64,000 nucleotides of DNA from Terfezia claveryi (Eukaryota; Ascomycota; Pezizomycetes; Pezizales; Pezizaceae), in the NCBI GenBank assembly GCA_015179025.1, contig WHUX01000120.1, forward strand, positions 62,001 to 126,000. Reading direction: 5' to 3'. Shown one piece after another: positions 10,130-21,768 of this stretch. Made by a program: the position numbers and the translations under genes. Below the pieces are notes generated by a model. That model had not been told where the DNA came from. It was given only the letters and a program-made list of their open reading frames with translations, and did no database searches. Each line of letters begins with the position of its first letter. The first letter of the stretch is position 1.

Positions 10130-10280
10130 TAGTGTACGCATCGGCTCGAGTTGAGGCGAGTTCTAGTACTATTTTTCCTACTCGGTACCAACTCGCACCG
10201 ACACCCATTCTTCCGAAGCCAACTCGCCACCAACTCGGCGACTACTCGGTGATCGACCGAGTCCTTGCCAAGAATTAGTC
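10130..10280. repeat. Left terminal and subterminal region of the giant hAT
   Basis: About 150 bases dense in ACTCGGCGA and ACTCGCC-type motifs in both orientations, ending near CCTTGCCAAG. It is similar in inverted sense to 21769-21927. Repeats of this kind are typical transposase-binding sites in hAT elements. Confidence 0.7.
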
Positions 10281-10326
10281 ACCCATGTTTTACCTCGGTC
10301 TTGGTTTTGTGTTTTCTCCATTATCT

Positions 10327-10645
10327 GTCATGGATCGCTCCTCCTGTCATGGATCCGTCCTCCTGTCACGGATCCGTCCTCCTGTCACGGATCCGTCCTC
10401 CTGTTATGGATTGCCCCACCTATCACGGATTCCTCCTCCTGTCACGGACTTGAACTTTTCCTTCCCACTCAATCCTTACCGCCATTTCTCAACTGCTTTC
10501 TACTGGTGGCTAACCTTCTGTCCATTCCCCCGTCGTTCTCCTGTATAATCTTACCCTGTCTTGCGTGCTAATGTGAATTACATTCGTTGATACCTCATCA
10601 ATTTCTGCACACTCTGATTCTCATGAAACAAATTGCTTTAATTCT
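10327..10645 (+). repeat. Subterminal direct repeat, left copy
   Basis: It begins with six to seven units containing the core GTCACGGATCCGTCCTCCT and runs on through unique sequence to about GCTTTAATTC. It is nearly identical, in the same orientation, to 21386-21682. Confidence 0.85.
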
Positions 10646-11287
10646 GCAAACATAGAAACCTAAACTAACTGACAAATTCCCAATACTCATGTCTAAACAA
10701 ATCTCAATATCCCAAGATCGAGGTAAAGTAATTCTCCAATCTCACTTATACTACCCTCTCACACAAAACCTGCCCTCCCATATACCATCAAAAAGAAAGC
10801 AAACTGAATCAAAAAGTAACTCCCAACAGAAATAGATAAAGAAATGTTGCCCATGAAATCCTCAAAACTCCAGCTGTCCCATATAACAACTAAAATAGCA
10901 AACCTAAATGAAGAAAGTACTCCCAACATAGAAAAAAAATTTTCCCTAGAACCTGCACTAATACTTACCTACCAGTATACCCCACATGCTATCAACACTC
11001 CTACCCACTTATACTTTATAGTTCCTACGCTGCATAGGTCGTAGTTTCTTCTGAAACCTGCTTGCCATCGACGGCATCAGACTCACGGACTGTGATAAAC
11101 GGTGCTTTCGGGCGCTTCGATGCGGAGTTGAAGGAGATGGTGTTGCTGCTTGCCTATATAATAGACTTCGATGGAACGAGTTAGACATGCCTGAGGTAGA
11201 ATCTTCCATGAAACTATGCGATGGGCTGGCATTCTCGGACGCTAAATCTGCCAGGTCATTTAGGAGCATCAGCAAGAAAAAAGTGGC

Positions 11288-11497
11288 ATCGGGACGCCAG
11301 GTGGTGTCTCTAGGAGACAGAGTTGTCTCTGGTGTCTTTTGTGATTTTTATGTCTCCTAGGTGTCTCTTGAGTGTCTCCCATATGTCTCCCAGTGTCTCT
11401 ATGTATCTCCTGGAGACACTGGAAGACATTCTGCCAATCGTGGAGACACACCTTGTCTCCAGTGGCAATACTGTCTCTAGAGACACTAGAGACAAAC
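11288..11497. repeat. GTCTC-rich degenerate minisatellite
   Basis: At least a dozen GTCTCC or GAGAC words in both orientations, with irregular spacing, between the transposase dimerisation-domain exon and its possible last exon. It probably lies in an intron. Confidence 0.7.
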
Positions 11498-12202
11498 TAT
11501 TTTCTTTCCTGATGAGGTACTCGTCCATTATCCGGCTCCCAGCTACTTCCGTGTCACAATCTGTATCTGAATCCGTGTCCGTCTGTCCCTGAACGGTATC
11601 TAGGGACTGTGCTACCATGCAGCGGAGGAAGACTGCATCATAGCTGAGGGCTTGTTTCTCCAGCATTACCTCACCTTCATCCAAATTAGCTATGCCTTCT
11701 TCTACATATGCTGGTCTAATTTGTGCCTTTGGGGTTCCGTATTTCGCATGTACAGCATCCCATGATTTGGTCAACATCGGCGCAGTTATCATCTGGTGAC
11801 CCATTCTATTGCATCGTTATGGCAAAATATCTCGAGCACTGCTAAATATTTGCTCTACTGGGACAGATGTGAGTGGAATGCTCAATATATCCCTCGCCAT
11901 TCGTGCCAGCATGGGATATTCATTAGCATGCACCTTCCACTAGGATAGAGGGCATTTCTCATTCAGTATTGTTACCGGATTCGCCAGATATCTCTTGATT
12001 TCTGGCACATCCTCTGATTGGCTTGTAGTACGCTCTTGTAGTCGACGCATTATATAGGATTGTTTTCTATCATCCACTTGTATGTTATGAACATGGGCTT
12101 CTGGCGCGTACTTGGCGTAATTATGTTCAAAATAATCTTCGAACTGAACCCTAAGAAGCGAATTTGGTAAGTATTATATTTTTCTGTATATCACGGATGG
12201 TC

Positions 12203-12250
12203 TCCTGTCATGGAAAATGGTGTAATGGAAAATGGTGTCACGGAAAATAT
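12203..12250. repeat. TCACGGA-type minisatellite in transposase intron
   Basis: Three to four short units (TCATGGAAAATGG, TAATGGAAAATGG, TCACGGAAAAT). It lies inside the predicted intron 12291-12152 of the hAT transposase. Confidence 0.75.
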
Positions 12251-12954
12251 ATGGGCCAAAATAGTCATGTGCTGATGGAATTTATATGTACTTGTAATAC
12301 TCCGTGTATGAAATATAGTCCCCGTTCTGCTGTGTACCACTTGGATCTTGGACATTGAGATTTCCCCAATCGTTATACAAGGATAATTTCTTAGACGGAT
12401 CAAGGATGGTTGCAAGGTTGTAGATGAGAGATTGTTTTTCGGTCCTAGAATAATACTTCTTGAAGATCTGCTGACACACTTTTGTTGCGGAGAGAAACCC
12501 TGGAGCCTAGGTAGGATTAGCTGGAAGTTTGCGTATACATTTCCGCTGTTTTTCTATGTGGTCGAAGATGTCATTGTAGATAAAGAACACATTCTGTATA
12601 GTCGTATGCTGCCCTGTAGAGATAGCATGAGTGTAATCCGATAAAGGTTTCAGGAAAATAGTAGCCTCCTGAATTTGGTTCCACTTTTCTTGACTCAACC
12701 ATAACTCTGAGTACTTGCTCTCTGTCGTAGATAGAGCGATCTATTGCTCAATATAGCACTGGAGCCTCAATGCTCAAGTAAGCATTTCAAAGGTTGAGTT
12801 CCAGCGAGTTTTGACGTCCTGGATGAGCCCCATGGGCGCACGGGAATCAGTTTGGAGTTCCTTGAATTGTGCTAGGCATTGTGGGCTAGCTACTATAGCC
12901 TTACAGAGCTCTCGAACCTAGACAAATGTTAGCAATAGGATTCCGTGATGCGTA

Positions 12955-13010
12955 TTAGCCTTTCGTGACATGTCCGCCATTCTGTAACATGTCCGCCATT
13001 CCGTGACATC
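12955..13010. repeat. TCACGGA-type minisatellite in transposase intron
   Basis: Units of CGTGACATGTCCGCCATT repeated about 2.5 times, inside the predicted intron 13039-12918 of the hAT transposase. Confidence 0.8.
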
Positions 13011-14371
13011 TTAATTGAGCAGCTCAGAAGATGACTTACTTTGCAAACAGATCGTACGAATGTACCTGGAGCATAAATCTGCAGTACTTTGATTGAAGAC
13101 TCAATAGCAGGGGTGGATGAGGCAGTATCATCATTATCTGGGTTCGACCTGAGTTCTTTCATAAACTGGTTGCTTACTAGCGCAATCACATGTGTGAGGC
13201 AGGGAAGTTAGTATTGCTGGGGGTCCCATTTAGTACCGAATACATTGGCTTGTAAATGCTTAGCCAATGCCGCATTGATACTCACGTTGTCCAAAACGAT
13301 GGCCAAGACTCGGTTCAAAATGCCATATTCCCGAATTAAATTCTCTAGCTGATTACTCAAGTGCATAGCATTATGAGCTTCCCTACCTAGGTACTGGAAT
13401 CCAATCATATGTTGGCACAGCTGCCAATCCTGGTCTATATAATGGAGTGTTGTGCCTATGAACGCTAACTTGTTCGGAGAAGTCCAACAGTCTGTAGCGA
13501 GGTGGAGGAATGTATCTTCTGAAAGGCTTTTTTGAAGCTTCTGTTGAACTTCAGTGGCATAGTGATGTATGCTCTGGCGAAGTGTTGTCGCACAGGGGAT
13601 ATTAATCCCAGATCTAAGAAATTTCAGGAGGTGCTGGAACTGCGGATGTTCGATGGTTCAGAAAGGTAAGTTTGCACTAATTACAGTTTTCATGAGTTTA
13701 TGTTTGAAGCGATCATTACTAAATTACAATTCGGGGGATTGTGCAACTGCAGGTGTTGTCTACTTGTAACGTAAGCCTATGCCCAATTATTGCAGGTAGG
13801 TACGAATTATATAATTACCTTCCCAAACAGGGTTGAAATGTCCTGATTCTTTCACCCACTAGCAGAGCGGTACCTGCCCAAGCTGAGATGAGTTCTCATA
13901 TGTGTCGTACCCATATTAAAGGCACTAGGGTGTTGCAAGGTACCCATGCAAGCTAAGCAAAATATGAATGGCTCACCACTGTGAATCTTAGCCCCTTGTC
14001 CGAATTGGGCCCAGTGCGCTGCTGTTCGGAGCTTAGAATCCCATCGGGGTAGATTAATATTATTACTTCTTAGATTTTAGCCAGATTGTCGCGGAGCTTG
14101 CCTGCCCACTCCGTTGTTTCCCATCATGCATCAAATGGCGCAGATTGTTTGGCTTCCCACTGGAAAGCTGTCCTGCCTAATATTCTGGTGAGAGTGGAAA
14201 CCATTGGGCTCGATTGACGTATGGGCACACTTGGAGATAGAGACATGTTGGAGTATGGGGCTAGTAGTGCAAGTTCGTCTGGCTATTGTGTTCCTGGGAG
14301 TTGGCGATAATAGATTTGGAAGGGTAGTAGGGAAGAGAGGCCTATTTATTCACATTTTGAGAGCATTTGGG

Positions 14372-14430
14372 GTATGTCACGGATAACGTGTACTTGTCAC
14401 GGATAACGTGTGCTTGTCACGGATTCTATG
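14372..14430. repeat. TCACGGA-type minisatellite
   Basis: Three units of TTGTCACGGATAACGTG type. It lies just downstream (in minus orientation) of the last recognised coding block of gene X, possibly in an intron or 3' region. Confidence 0.8.
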
Positions 14431-14454
14431 GGAGACATTCACAAGGTACCTGTG

Positions 14455-16180
14455 GCGCTTTCCTTGATAACCCAAACCTATCTATACATAAAATACATCT
14501 GTCAATCATGCCGTAGCATATCAATAGTGCGCCAAACCCAATTCCAATCCAAGCGCGCAATCGTCCATTCATTCTAAAATGGATCCACAATGTCATCGTG
14601 GACATCATCTGAGTCCTCTGAGGTGTATGGTGAGAGCTCACTTCTAGGCTCAAAGCATCCATCTGGCTCTAATATATTGTCGGGGATATTGGTCAAATCT
14701 AGTTGGAGTATGCTGGATCTCAATGGCCAATCGGGGCTGTCTATGAGTTGCAAAATCTCGAGAGGTCTAGACATAATTAGCCTGCCGCGCTATCTATGTG
14801 TAAGGATTAGTAAGATACCTTCTTGAAGGCCGAAGCCAGACCTCTTGCCCACAACATAATAATGTTATCCTAGGTGGGGGATACCATTGTACTGGTATAT
14901 AGACAGGATGCCGAATGATTCTGCTGTCAGGGATCCGGTAGGTCTGGGAGAGTATCTACAATAGGTATGTTAGCACTCCAATATTTTAACACAACAATTA
15001 ACTTACCGATGGGTATCAACAATCTTCACATAAACCCCATGCCTCTCCCTCACCAGTCAGGTAATGGTGGAAAAGAGTAATCCACAACAAATCATACATA
15101 GTATAGTTATCTAGGTAAAAGGGATCCTAAGTCGTCTCTGGACTCCTGTGGATACCTAAGGGGAGCAGTAAATCATACCATCAATCCAAATCCTCTCTAG
15201 AAGCTCCATGGCTACCACTCGAGATACAATCTTGTTGGGGTCAAATCGGTCCATAACCAACTGTCTAGACTGGTGTGTTACTATTTCCGTTCCACATAGA
15301 CTAAGGAACTGTCGTAGCCCAGCAGTGTCTCTCCACTGCTCCCGGAACTCTTCGAAACCGAGTTCATCTTCTGGATTGTGGTATACTGCCATATTTGTAT
15401 AGTAGTCTGGTTGGCACAACGCCCGTTGTGAAGTTGATATGGTCGGTGAGAATTACAACCCCGATGAACTATATATAAGCAAAACTCCAGATGACAGTTC
15501 TGGAAAGAATCCCTAAATGGCAATGTCCTCTTTTGGTAGGTTGTCTAGTTACGTCTGATTCTGCCTTAGAATTAGTAGACAAAAGTAGACTACCATGCTC
15601 TGCAGGTAATACTAATTGTATCCGAAGGACTGGCTCGCATTAGTCGCGGGAAAGACCTACGTGACCCACCTGGGACACGGCAAAAGATCCGTGACAACAC
15701 ATCTGTGACAAGACATCCGTGACAAAATAAGCCATCCGTGACAACATAAAATATCCGTGACAAGAAAAAATATCTATGACCACATAAGTTTAGCACAAGC
15801 TACCCCGCCCAAATGGAACTACCATCCTGATCCACTCCAGCCTGGTGTCAACTGCCACCTTCGTCCATAATAGTACCGCATCTACGAAAGCGATGGGTCG
15901 ATGGCATAATCTATAGTGATTGACCGGTCAATGGGATGGACTGGTTATTGTCAACCTATGTAGTTGAGGTCAAGGCGCGCACTGATACACTTTGTTGTAT
16001 ACTATAAGAGTTAGTTTAGCCAGTAGAAGGTAGGCTGGGTGAAGCGTTCTATCTGTCTCATGTGATAACGGTCAATGCATCTTCTCAAAAGCATCATTAA
16101 TCCTATATAGTCTAGTCGTTCACATCCCATCGACCCATCAATTCCTCTACTAGCAATAATGTCGTTCATCACTTGCAGAG
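14455..16180 (-). pseudogene. Gene X: unrecognised multi-exon cargo gene of the giant hAT
   Basis: Coding blocks read downwards: a piece near 16170-16010 with LLRRCIDRYHMRQIERF; a piece near 15900-15810 with RWQLTPGWSGSGW; 15419-15156 with VCQPDYYTNMAVYHNPED, EEFREQWRDTAGLRQF and MDRFDPNKIVSRVV; a continuation to 15007; then, after a 51-bp intron (15006-14956, GTAAGT, GCTAAC branch, TAG), 14955-14574 with SPDWPLRSSIL and an acidic stretch SEDSDDVHDD. A few in-frame stops interrupt it. A TCACGGA minisatellite at 15655-15785 separates two blocks. I do not recognise the family. Intron structure and coherent coding blocks show it was a real gene. It lies between the transposase and the divergent gene Y. 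Confidence 0.55.
15655..15785. repeat. TCACGGA-type minisatellite in gene X
   Basis: Five or six copies of an ATCCGTGACAA core, each followed by a short variable linker. It separates two coding blocks of gene X and is probably intronic. Confidence 0.85.
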
Positions 16181-17608
16181 GTATAGGTAGTCTGCTTGCA
16201 TGAGCCTCCTTGTGAGGTACAATGGGTCAAGGGGTCCGGGTCAAGCCAAGCCAGTTCCGAAACAGGTAACACATACTTAGTGATGTCTCAGGGAGTAACC
16301 AGAGATGTTTTGGGGCAGTAGCTTGGGCCAGGGTCTGCTGAGGCCAGATAAATTCCGTATGTCCCCACCTCCTACCACTCGATTAACTTCCATCCTCCAT
16401 TATCTGCATCTCCCTAGCCTTTTGTCATTCCGCATCAAGCCACCTCCTATCCTTTATTACTATACCACAAGAAATATGCCAGCTAATTCGACTATCAGGC
16501 AAAGAGGTGAAATTCCAGGGTCAAGGTATGACTTCCATACTTTTTTGCTTGCCCCATATGATATTGCGTACATGTCCCGTATTATTTGAGTAAGTGCGAT
16601 AGCCATGTGGGCTTGTCCCATTTTGCGCGGTTCTACTGAACAGATGACGATAATCGTTATTTTCCTGTTACCTTGAGCGGGTCATGTTTGAAGTGCATGG
16701 AAAACACACGTGCCGCAAGGTCGTGTGGTTCCTCCCGCTGGAAACTGATCTGCGGTGAGGAACAGAAAAAGGATGTATAGCGGTATTGTGTGGTAACTCA
16801 CACTTGATTTGACACGGCATTACTGGCTTGCAGCTAATTCCTTTTCACCCAAACTTCTAGTGATTATCAAACCCGATACCGAGTGCGAAATCAGTCACGT
16901 TGTCCAACGGTAGAGGTGCCAGCCACCCCTAGTGAAGCCGAAACTGAAGGAGATAATGAGAGGGGGGTTTTGCAGGAACTAGTGGTGGAGATGCAGGAGG
17001 ACAATCCTGAGCCAGGGTTGAAAACAAAGAGAATGAGAAGCCTCTCTTTGTTAGTCCAAGTCCCAGGCAATCCCCATACTCGCCATTTGAACATTCCCAA
17101 CCTGAACAACCTTCCCCGTCATTTGACCCCCCCCCGTTATTAACCCAAGAAGGGCAAGGTGGTCTCAAGAGCGGTCATCCCGGCGACGCCATGTTCGCAA
17201 ACAAAAGCGATGCAAAGGCAGCAGGAAGCAGGAGCCATGGAGGAGGTCACTGTGGGGGAAGTCTTACTATTGACATTGGGCCAGGCTCTTCTGATTTTCA
17301 TTTTGGCCCGATATCGTTCCATGTTAACCAAAATTAAACCACCAATATATTCATGCGTAGACTTGACTGCAGGTAAAATTCACAATGATGGGTACACGCA
17401 TCGTGGTGATGCTAGTCACGTGCCCGTGTTCGGTTAATGGCATCCAGGTTTGCTTGTAAACAAAGAATGAATTCCTTTATTTGCACGAACAGAGGTTTTT
17501 GGTGGTCATCTTCCATTTATCTGCAAATTCCAAGGAATCGTCAGTGCTTCAACGGTGATTTCTATCTATATAATCTGCAGTGAAGATAACGAAGGGGTAT
17601 GTGTTCCA

Positions 17609-17692
17609 AAGCCATGTCACGGAGGCCGTCACGGAGGATGTCATGGAGGCCGTCACGGAGGATGTCACAGAGGCTGTGACGGAGGTCGTGTC
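17609..17692. repeat. TCACGGA-type minisatellite in gene Y
   Basis: Five units of the GTCACGGAGG type. A GTATGT donor lies just upstream (17598) and a CTAGCAG acceptor at 17772-17778, so it probably lies in an intron. Three more scattered units lie near 17803-17847. Confidence 0.8.
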
Positions 17693-18079
17693 CAGAAATT
17701 TGAAGTGAATGATAGTTAGCTTATTCACTGACTATCATTTATCTCAATCACAGACATTCCCGTCTAAATAACTAGCAGAACCAAGATGTATGTTTTGCAA
17801 AATCGTGTCACTGGAGGTTGTCATAGAGGTGTCACGGAGGTCGTATCAAGGGAACGAGGTTGAGCCCAAAGTGGAAAGACTACTGACGAAGTTTGTGTTT
17901 AAGTATTCGCAATGCCAAACCGTCCTGAGAAGAAAAAGACAACTGGTAAAGCACCAACCAGCCCGCACCAGAACCTCCCATGCAGAAAAAAAGAAAGACA
18001 ACCCTAGGAGCGCCAGCCAGCCCAGTCGCGAAGACGCCGACAACTCGCACAGAGCATGTTCCCCAAAAAAGGAAGACAA

Positions 18080-18262
18080 GAGCAGAATTAGCTCACCCAA
18101 TTGAGGATGTTCCAAGAAGAAGGACAAGAGCCGAACTAGCCCTCATCCCACCCCCAGTTGAGGATGTTCCAACAAGGAGAAGGACAAGAGCCGAACTAGC
18201 CTTCTACCCACCCCCAATTGCAGATGTTCCAACAAGAAGCATGCTAAGAGCCGAACTTGCCA
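18080..18262 (+). repeat. Coding tandem repeat in gene Y, about 60-bp units
   Basis: Roughly three units encoding RRTRAELA followed by PPP and DVP. The repeat keeps the frame, as expected for a selected coding repeat. Confidence 0.75.
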
Positions 18263-19497
18263 AGGATGTTCCAAAGAATCTTTATGCCAAATATGCCGAC
18301 TTCCCATGGGGCCCTCGAAAGTTTAATCTAGACACAGAATTTAGTGGGGGGAGGAAGGCATGGGGCACCTCCACTAATCCCCATACAAAAAAATTCGAGA
18401 AACATACAAGAAACTGCTTGGACCCCCACTGTCGTGGGAGCGGGCCAAGGACTGGAAAAGGCAAAAGGTAAACAGGATGTTCAAAGCAGGGATTAAGGAG
18501 GCCGAACATGCCACTACTACTGGAAGGGCAATAGGCACCCGAAGGGCCTCATTAACCGATGTGGAACAAGGCAACTTTGAACGACTGGTTCAAAGGACTT
18601 GCGACCTGATGTTTATCCGCAAAAAGGCATATATTTTGTACCAGTGGATCAGCTATCCGACGAGCAGAAGCGAGTCTATTTGGAATTACAGGAGCAAGAA
18701 GAGCTCCCCGAATTCAAAATTCCCAATGCTGAGTTGGAAGCAATAGGGGTAAAGCCAGTGCAGCAATTCGCAGTGGTCATTAGCATTGTACCGATCAACC
18801 GCCGAGCCTATACCAATTTGATGAGCCAACCGAACGTGACACAGTGTCTGGGCATGGGACTAGTGATACAGGGCCCAACACACCACTAGCAATTGATAGC
18901 AGGATGCAGACTATACAAGAGGAGTTGGCTGAGGGGGGTGCCGACGATTGCTTAAGTGATGAGGACATTGGGACGGATATTGAAGAGGTAGGTGCTTCCT
19001 CGTGCTTGATCTAAATCTGAGAACTTTACTCACAAGTAGATAGGACTACGATGACAAACCCAACAAGGAAGATGATGCGAAGATAAGGACTATGGGGCTG
19101 ATGGTAGCTTCGGAGGGTTCTTCAGAAGAAGAAGCTCAATCAACTGAATCTGACTCCAGCAAACGGGGAAAGGCTTGTCAGTACCTAGCGGAGATAGGCC
19201 TGCCGAATTGCTTCCAAGTGACACGAAGATGGGGACTATAGGGATTCCACCGAGGAGAACGATTGCGAAGTCAATGAACGAGTATATCAGCAGATTTTAC
19301 GTCAAGGTGCTGCGATGACAACAAGCGACAACAATAAAGATGACAAAGGCGAGAAGCAAGTCGCAGGCGATGATGGGGGGAAAGATGAGCCAGCAGATGA
19401 GGATGAGGGTGAGTATGATATGAAGGTGACAATTACAGTGAGGATGGGAAGAAGCAAACTAGGGAGGAGAATGGGAACTAATTTGGATTTCTTTTTA

Positions 19498-19582
19498 GTG
19501 TCATGGATGGAAAACATGTCACGGATGGAAAACTTGTCACGGATGGAAAACTTGTCAGGATGGAGAACTTGTCATGGATGCC
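19498..19582. repeat. TCACGGA-type minisatellite
   Basis: Five units of a GTCACGGATGGAAAACTT type, just after the acidic tail of gene Y. Confidence 0.85.
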
Positions 19583-20134
19583 GTGAATGGTCGTTCGTTA
19601 ACAATTTTCTGAGGTTTAATTGTATCTACTACTTTTGTGTTTGATTGTGTATTTTATTGCGTCTTTACTTGTATGTTTGTTGGATGACTACAGCCTGAAG
19701 CAAGGGGTATTTCGTTTTTGTGTTGTTTTTGGATGTCTACGGCATATGCGAGAGATATTTTCTTTGTATATTTTTTTGATGTCAACTGAGCACGCTAGGG
19801 GGTATTTGTTTTAGAATTATGTGTATCTCTACGGGGTATTTTCCTTGTGTGTTTTTTTGATATAAACAGGCTAATGTGGCGTAACACTAAGGTAATGTTT
19901 TTTTGTTACTCCCTTTGTTATGAGTGAGCTAACAGATGGGGATGCAGATAAACAATGAATTATACTTTGTTGTAGAGCTCAATGCTTGAGATCAGTCTAT
20001 TTTCTCCACTTCGTGCCCTCGGAACATACATATACAAGCAAACTTACTGTCCCAAACCTCAGATCCTTCGATTTGCAACCTTCAGTCAGTGGATATTACA
20101 CTTACTCTTTTGTACCCCCGAATATACAGATATA

Positions 20135-20266
20135 ATGGCCGGAACGAAACAACGAGCTAGGAATGTCAAGACGATAGTACCCCCTGCGAGAGTACCTACA
20201 GTGGTCCCAAAAAAGAGAGGGGTACTCCCCAAAAGAAAAGGGTACTCCCCAAAAAGAAAAGGGTAG
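20135..20266 (+). pseudogene. Short basic ORF, possible truncated gene start
   Basis: A 43-codon frame starting MAGTKQRARNVKTIVPP and ending in two or three Lys/Arg-rich repeats (PKRKGYSPKRKG) encoded by a GGTACTCCCCAAAAG repeat. The basic start resembles those of gene Y and of the DUF6532-like gene. No continuation was found downstream. Confidence 0.3.
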
Positions 20267-20779
20267 TCCCACGAAAGAGAAGGGTGGATCGGCGTAACAA
20301 CTCCCCCCAGTTCAATTTGAACTTGGAATGCTAAGTTTGCTGTCAGTGGCAATTATTAGACAAATTCGGAGACAACAGGCCAGCAGTCAATTAATCATTC
20401 CGAAGACTGCTTCGACGGTTATGTTGAGAGATTGTACAGGATGTTAACACTGAATACAACAGTTATCCTACGATACTCGGTGGCGACAAATGTGGAGAGA
20501 ATTGGCATCATAGCAACAAATGCCCTCCAAGAGGCTATGGAGGCATACCTCCATGAATTTTTGACAAGTAATAAAGCATATATCGTGAGAAGGTCAGGGT
20601 GAGACTAACCAGGTGTATGAAATAGCAATCAACCTGTATGCAACATAGAGCGGAGACCGAAACCCACCACGCCAAACAATTCTACGAAGGGATGTGGTTT
20701 TGGCGTCAGGTGGAAGCCAATCGGCTATCTGGGGTAATGTGACCTACCGCCCCGCACCCCAAGCACCACCAGTACTACC

Positions 20780-20850
20780 ATCGCCCTCATCATCCTCCTC
20801 ATCATCCTCCTCATCATCCTCCTCATCATCACCGTCATTACATCATCACC
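20780..20850. repeat. TCATCATCC microsatellite
   Basis: About four to five near-perfect units of CTCATCATCCTC. On the minus strand one frame reads as an Asp/Glu run, so it may be the relic of an acidic protein tail. Confidence 0.8.
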
Positions 20851-21208
20851 CTCATTATCATCATTATCAGAATCATCGTCTTCACCGTCACCATCAGTTT
20901 CACCGTCGACTAGATCACTGGCATCAGTTGGTGCCCCGCCATCTCCTGCAACTCCTCCTTCGCCGGCATCAGTTGGTGCCCGCGATCTCCTGCAACACCT
21001 CCTTCGCCGGCGATACCACCTGCTTCGCCGCACCACTTGCACCTCCGGCATGACCTACACTGCTGGCATCGCCTACATTGTCATCGCGTTCTGACGATGT
21101 ATGGGGAATGGAAGGAAGAGGCCAGGAGTAGGGCATTTGACTTTTTCTATAGGGTTATTTTTTGGGTTGTGTTATGTATTTGGGGATAGATATCTTGCGA
21201 TCAGCTCG

Positions 21209-21232
21209 TTTTTTTTTTTTTTTTTTTTTTTT
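21209..21232. repeat. 24-base poly-T run
   Basis: An uninterrupted T run. It could mark the poly(A) end of a minus-strand retroposed sequence, but no body was recognised. Confidence 0.7.
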
Positions 21233-21385
21233 AGGTTATATTAAGTTGTGATGGTAGGAAATGGAATGTTAGGAGAGCTCATAATCTGGGTGAAATGTAA
21301 TTTGCCAGAATAGACAATTCCATGACAACTTGAGGCAATTCCGTGAGACTATGGATAGTGAGAAATGGCGATGATTCCATAACCA

Positions 21386-21682
21386 CGGATCCGTCCTCCT
21401 GTACGGATCCGTCCTCCTGTCACGGATCCGTCCTCCTGTCACGGATTGCCCCGCCTGTCACGGATTCCTCCTCCTGTCACGGACTTGAACTTTTCCTTCC
21501 CGCTCAATCCTTACTGCCATTTCTCAACTGCGTTCTACTAGTGGCTAACCTTCCGTCCATTCCCCCTTCATTCTCCTGTATAATCTTACCCTGCCTTGCA
21601 TGCTAATGTGAATTACATTCGTTGATACCTCATCAATTTCTGCACACTCTGATTCTCATAAAATGAATCGCTTTAATCCAAG
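21386..21682 (+). repeat. Subterminal direct repeat, right copy
   Basis: Same orientation and nearly the same sequence as 10327-10645, with one fewer GTCACGGATCCGTCCTCCT unit. It lies about 245 bases inside the right end of the giant hAT, against about 195 for the left copy. Confidence 0.85.
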
Positions 21683-21768
21683 CAATCCGTGTGTATTCAG
21701 TTAAATTTGAACCGAATTATATGAGAAACTGGTCCTCCAGTCGAGCAATATGCGTCAGTAGATGACAC

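Larger units (their letters stand above)
11009..13790 (-). pseudogene. hAT transposase, intron-containing, decayed
   Basis: The gene reads downwards from about 13700. Blocks in order: HLATDCWTSPNKLAFIGTT and VLAIVLDNVSINAALAKHL (RNase H-like core), then LPCLTHVIALVSNQF; after an intron, IQDVKTRWNSTFEML, then LATILDPSKKLSLYNDW; after a second intron, the dimerisation domain WKVHANEYPMLARMARDIL with SVPVEQIFSSARDI. Introns: 13039-12918 (GTAAGT, branch TGCTAAC, CTAG) and about 12291-12152 (GTACAT to TTAG). At least six in-frame stops break it. The BED finger expected at the amino end was not found with confidence. A Ser/Arg-rich exon near 11235-11009 may be its tail, after a GTCTC-rich presumed intron. 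It is the likely source of mobility for the surrounding 11.8-kb element, now inactive. Confidence 0.85.
16476..19640 (+). pseudogene. Gene Y: unrecognised multi-exon cargo gene of the giant hAT
   Basis: A first block starts MPANSTIRQRGEIPGS (16476), then a predicted intron starting at GTATGA near 16525 and ending in TTCTAG near 16860, then an acidic and Pro-rich region to about 17335 with frame changes. A second block from 17912 starts MPNRPEKKKTTGK, carries about three copies of a 20-residue unit with RRTRAELA and VEDVP (18080-18260), then NLYAKYADFPWGPRKFN. Further pieces include SDEQKRVYLELQEQEELPEF (18650-18890) and an acidic tail to about 19400. The two blocks may be one gene or two. At least one frameshift occurs near 17975. 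Function is unknown; the basic amino end and acidic carboxyl end resemble the DUF6532-like genes in this window, but the core is not recognisably that domain. Confidence 0.45.

Noticed and set aside
17609..19582. CRISPR-like arrays at the TCACGGA clusters
   Set aside because: Units are short, imperfect and without regular unique spacers, and the genome is eukaryotic.
20725..21053. Long overlapping open frames on both strands
   Set aside because: They follow from the TCATCATCC microsatellite and GC-rich low-complexity sequence; no protein-like order.
10327..21682. The two 300-bp direct repeats as LTRs of an 11-kb retrotransposon
   Set aside because: They have no TG...CA ends, no primer-binding site, no purine tract and no reverse transcriptase between them; the inverted ends and 8-bp duplication outside them fit a hAT element.
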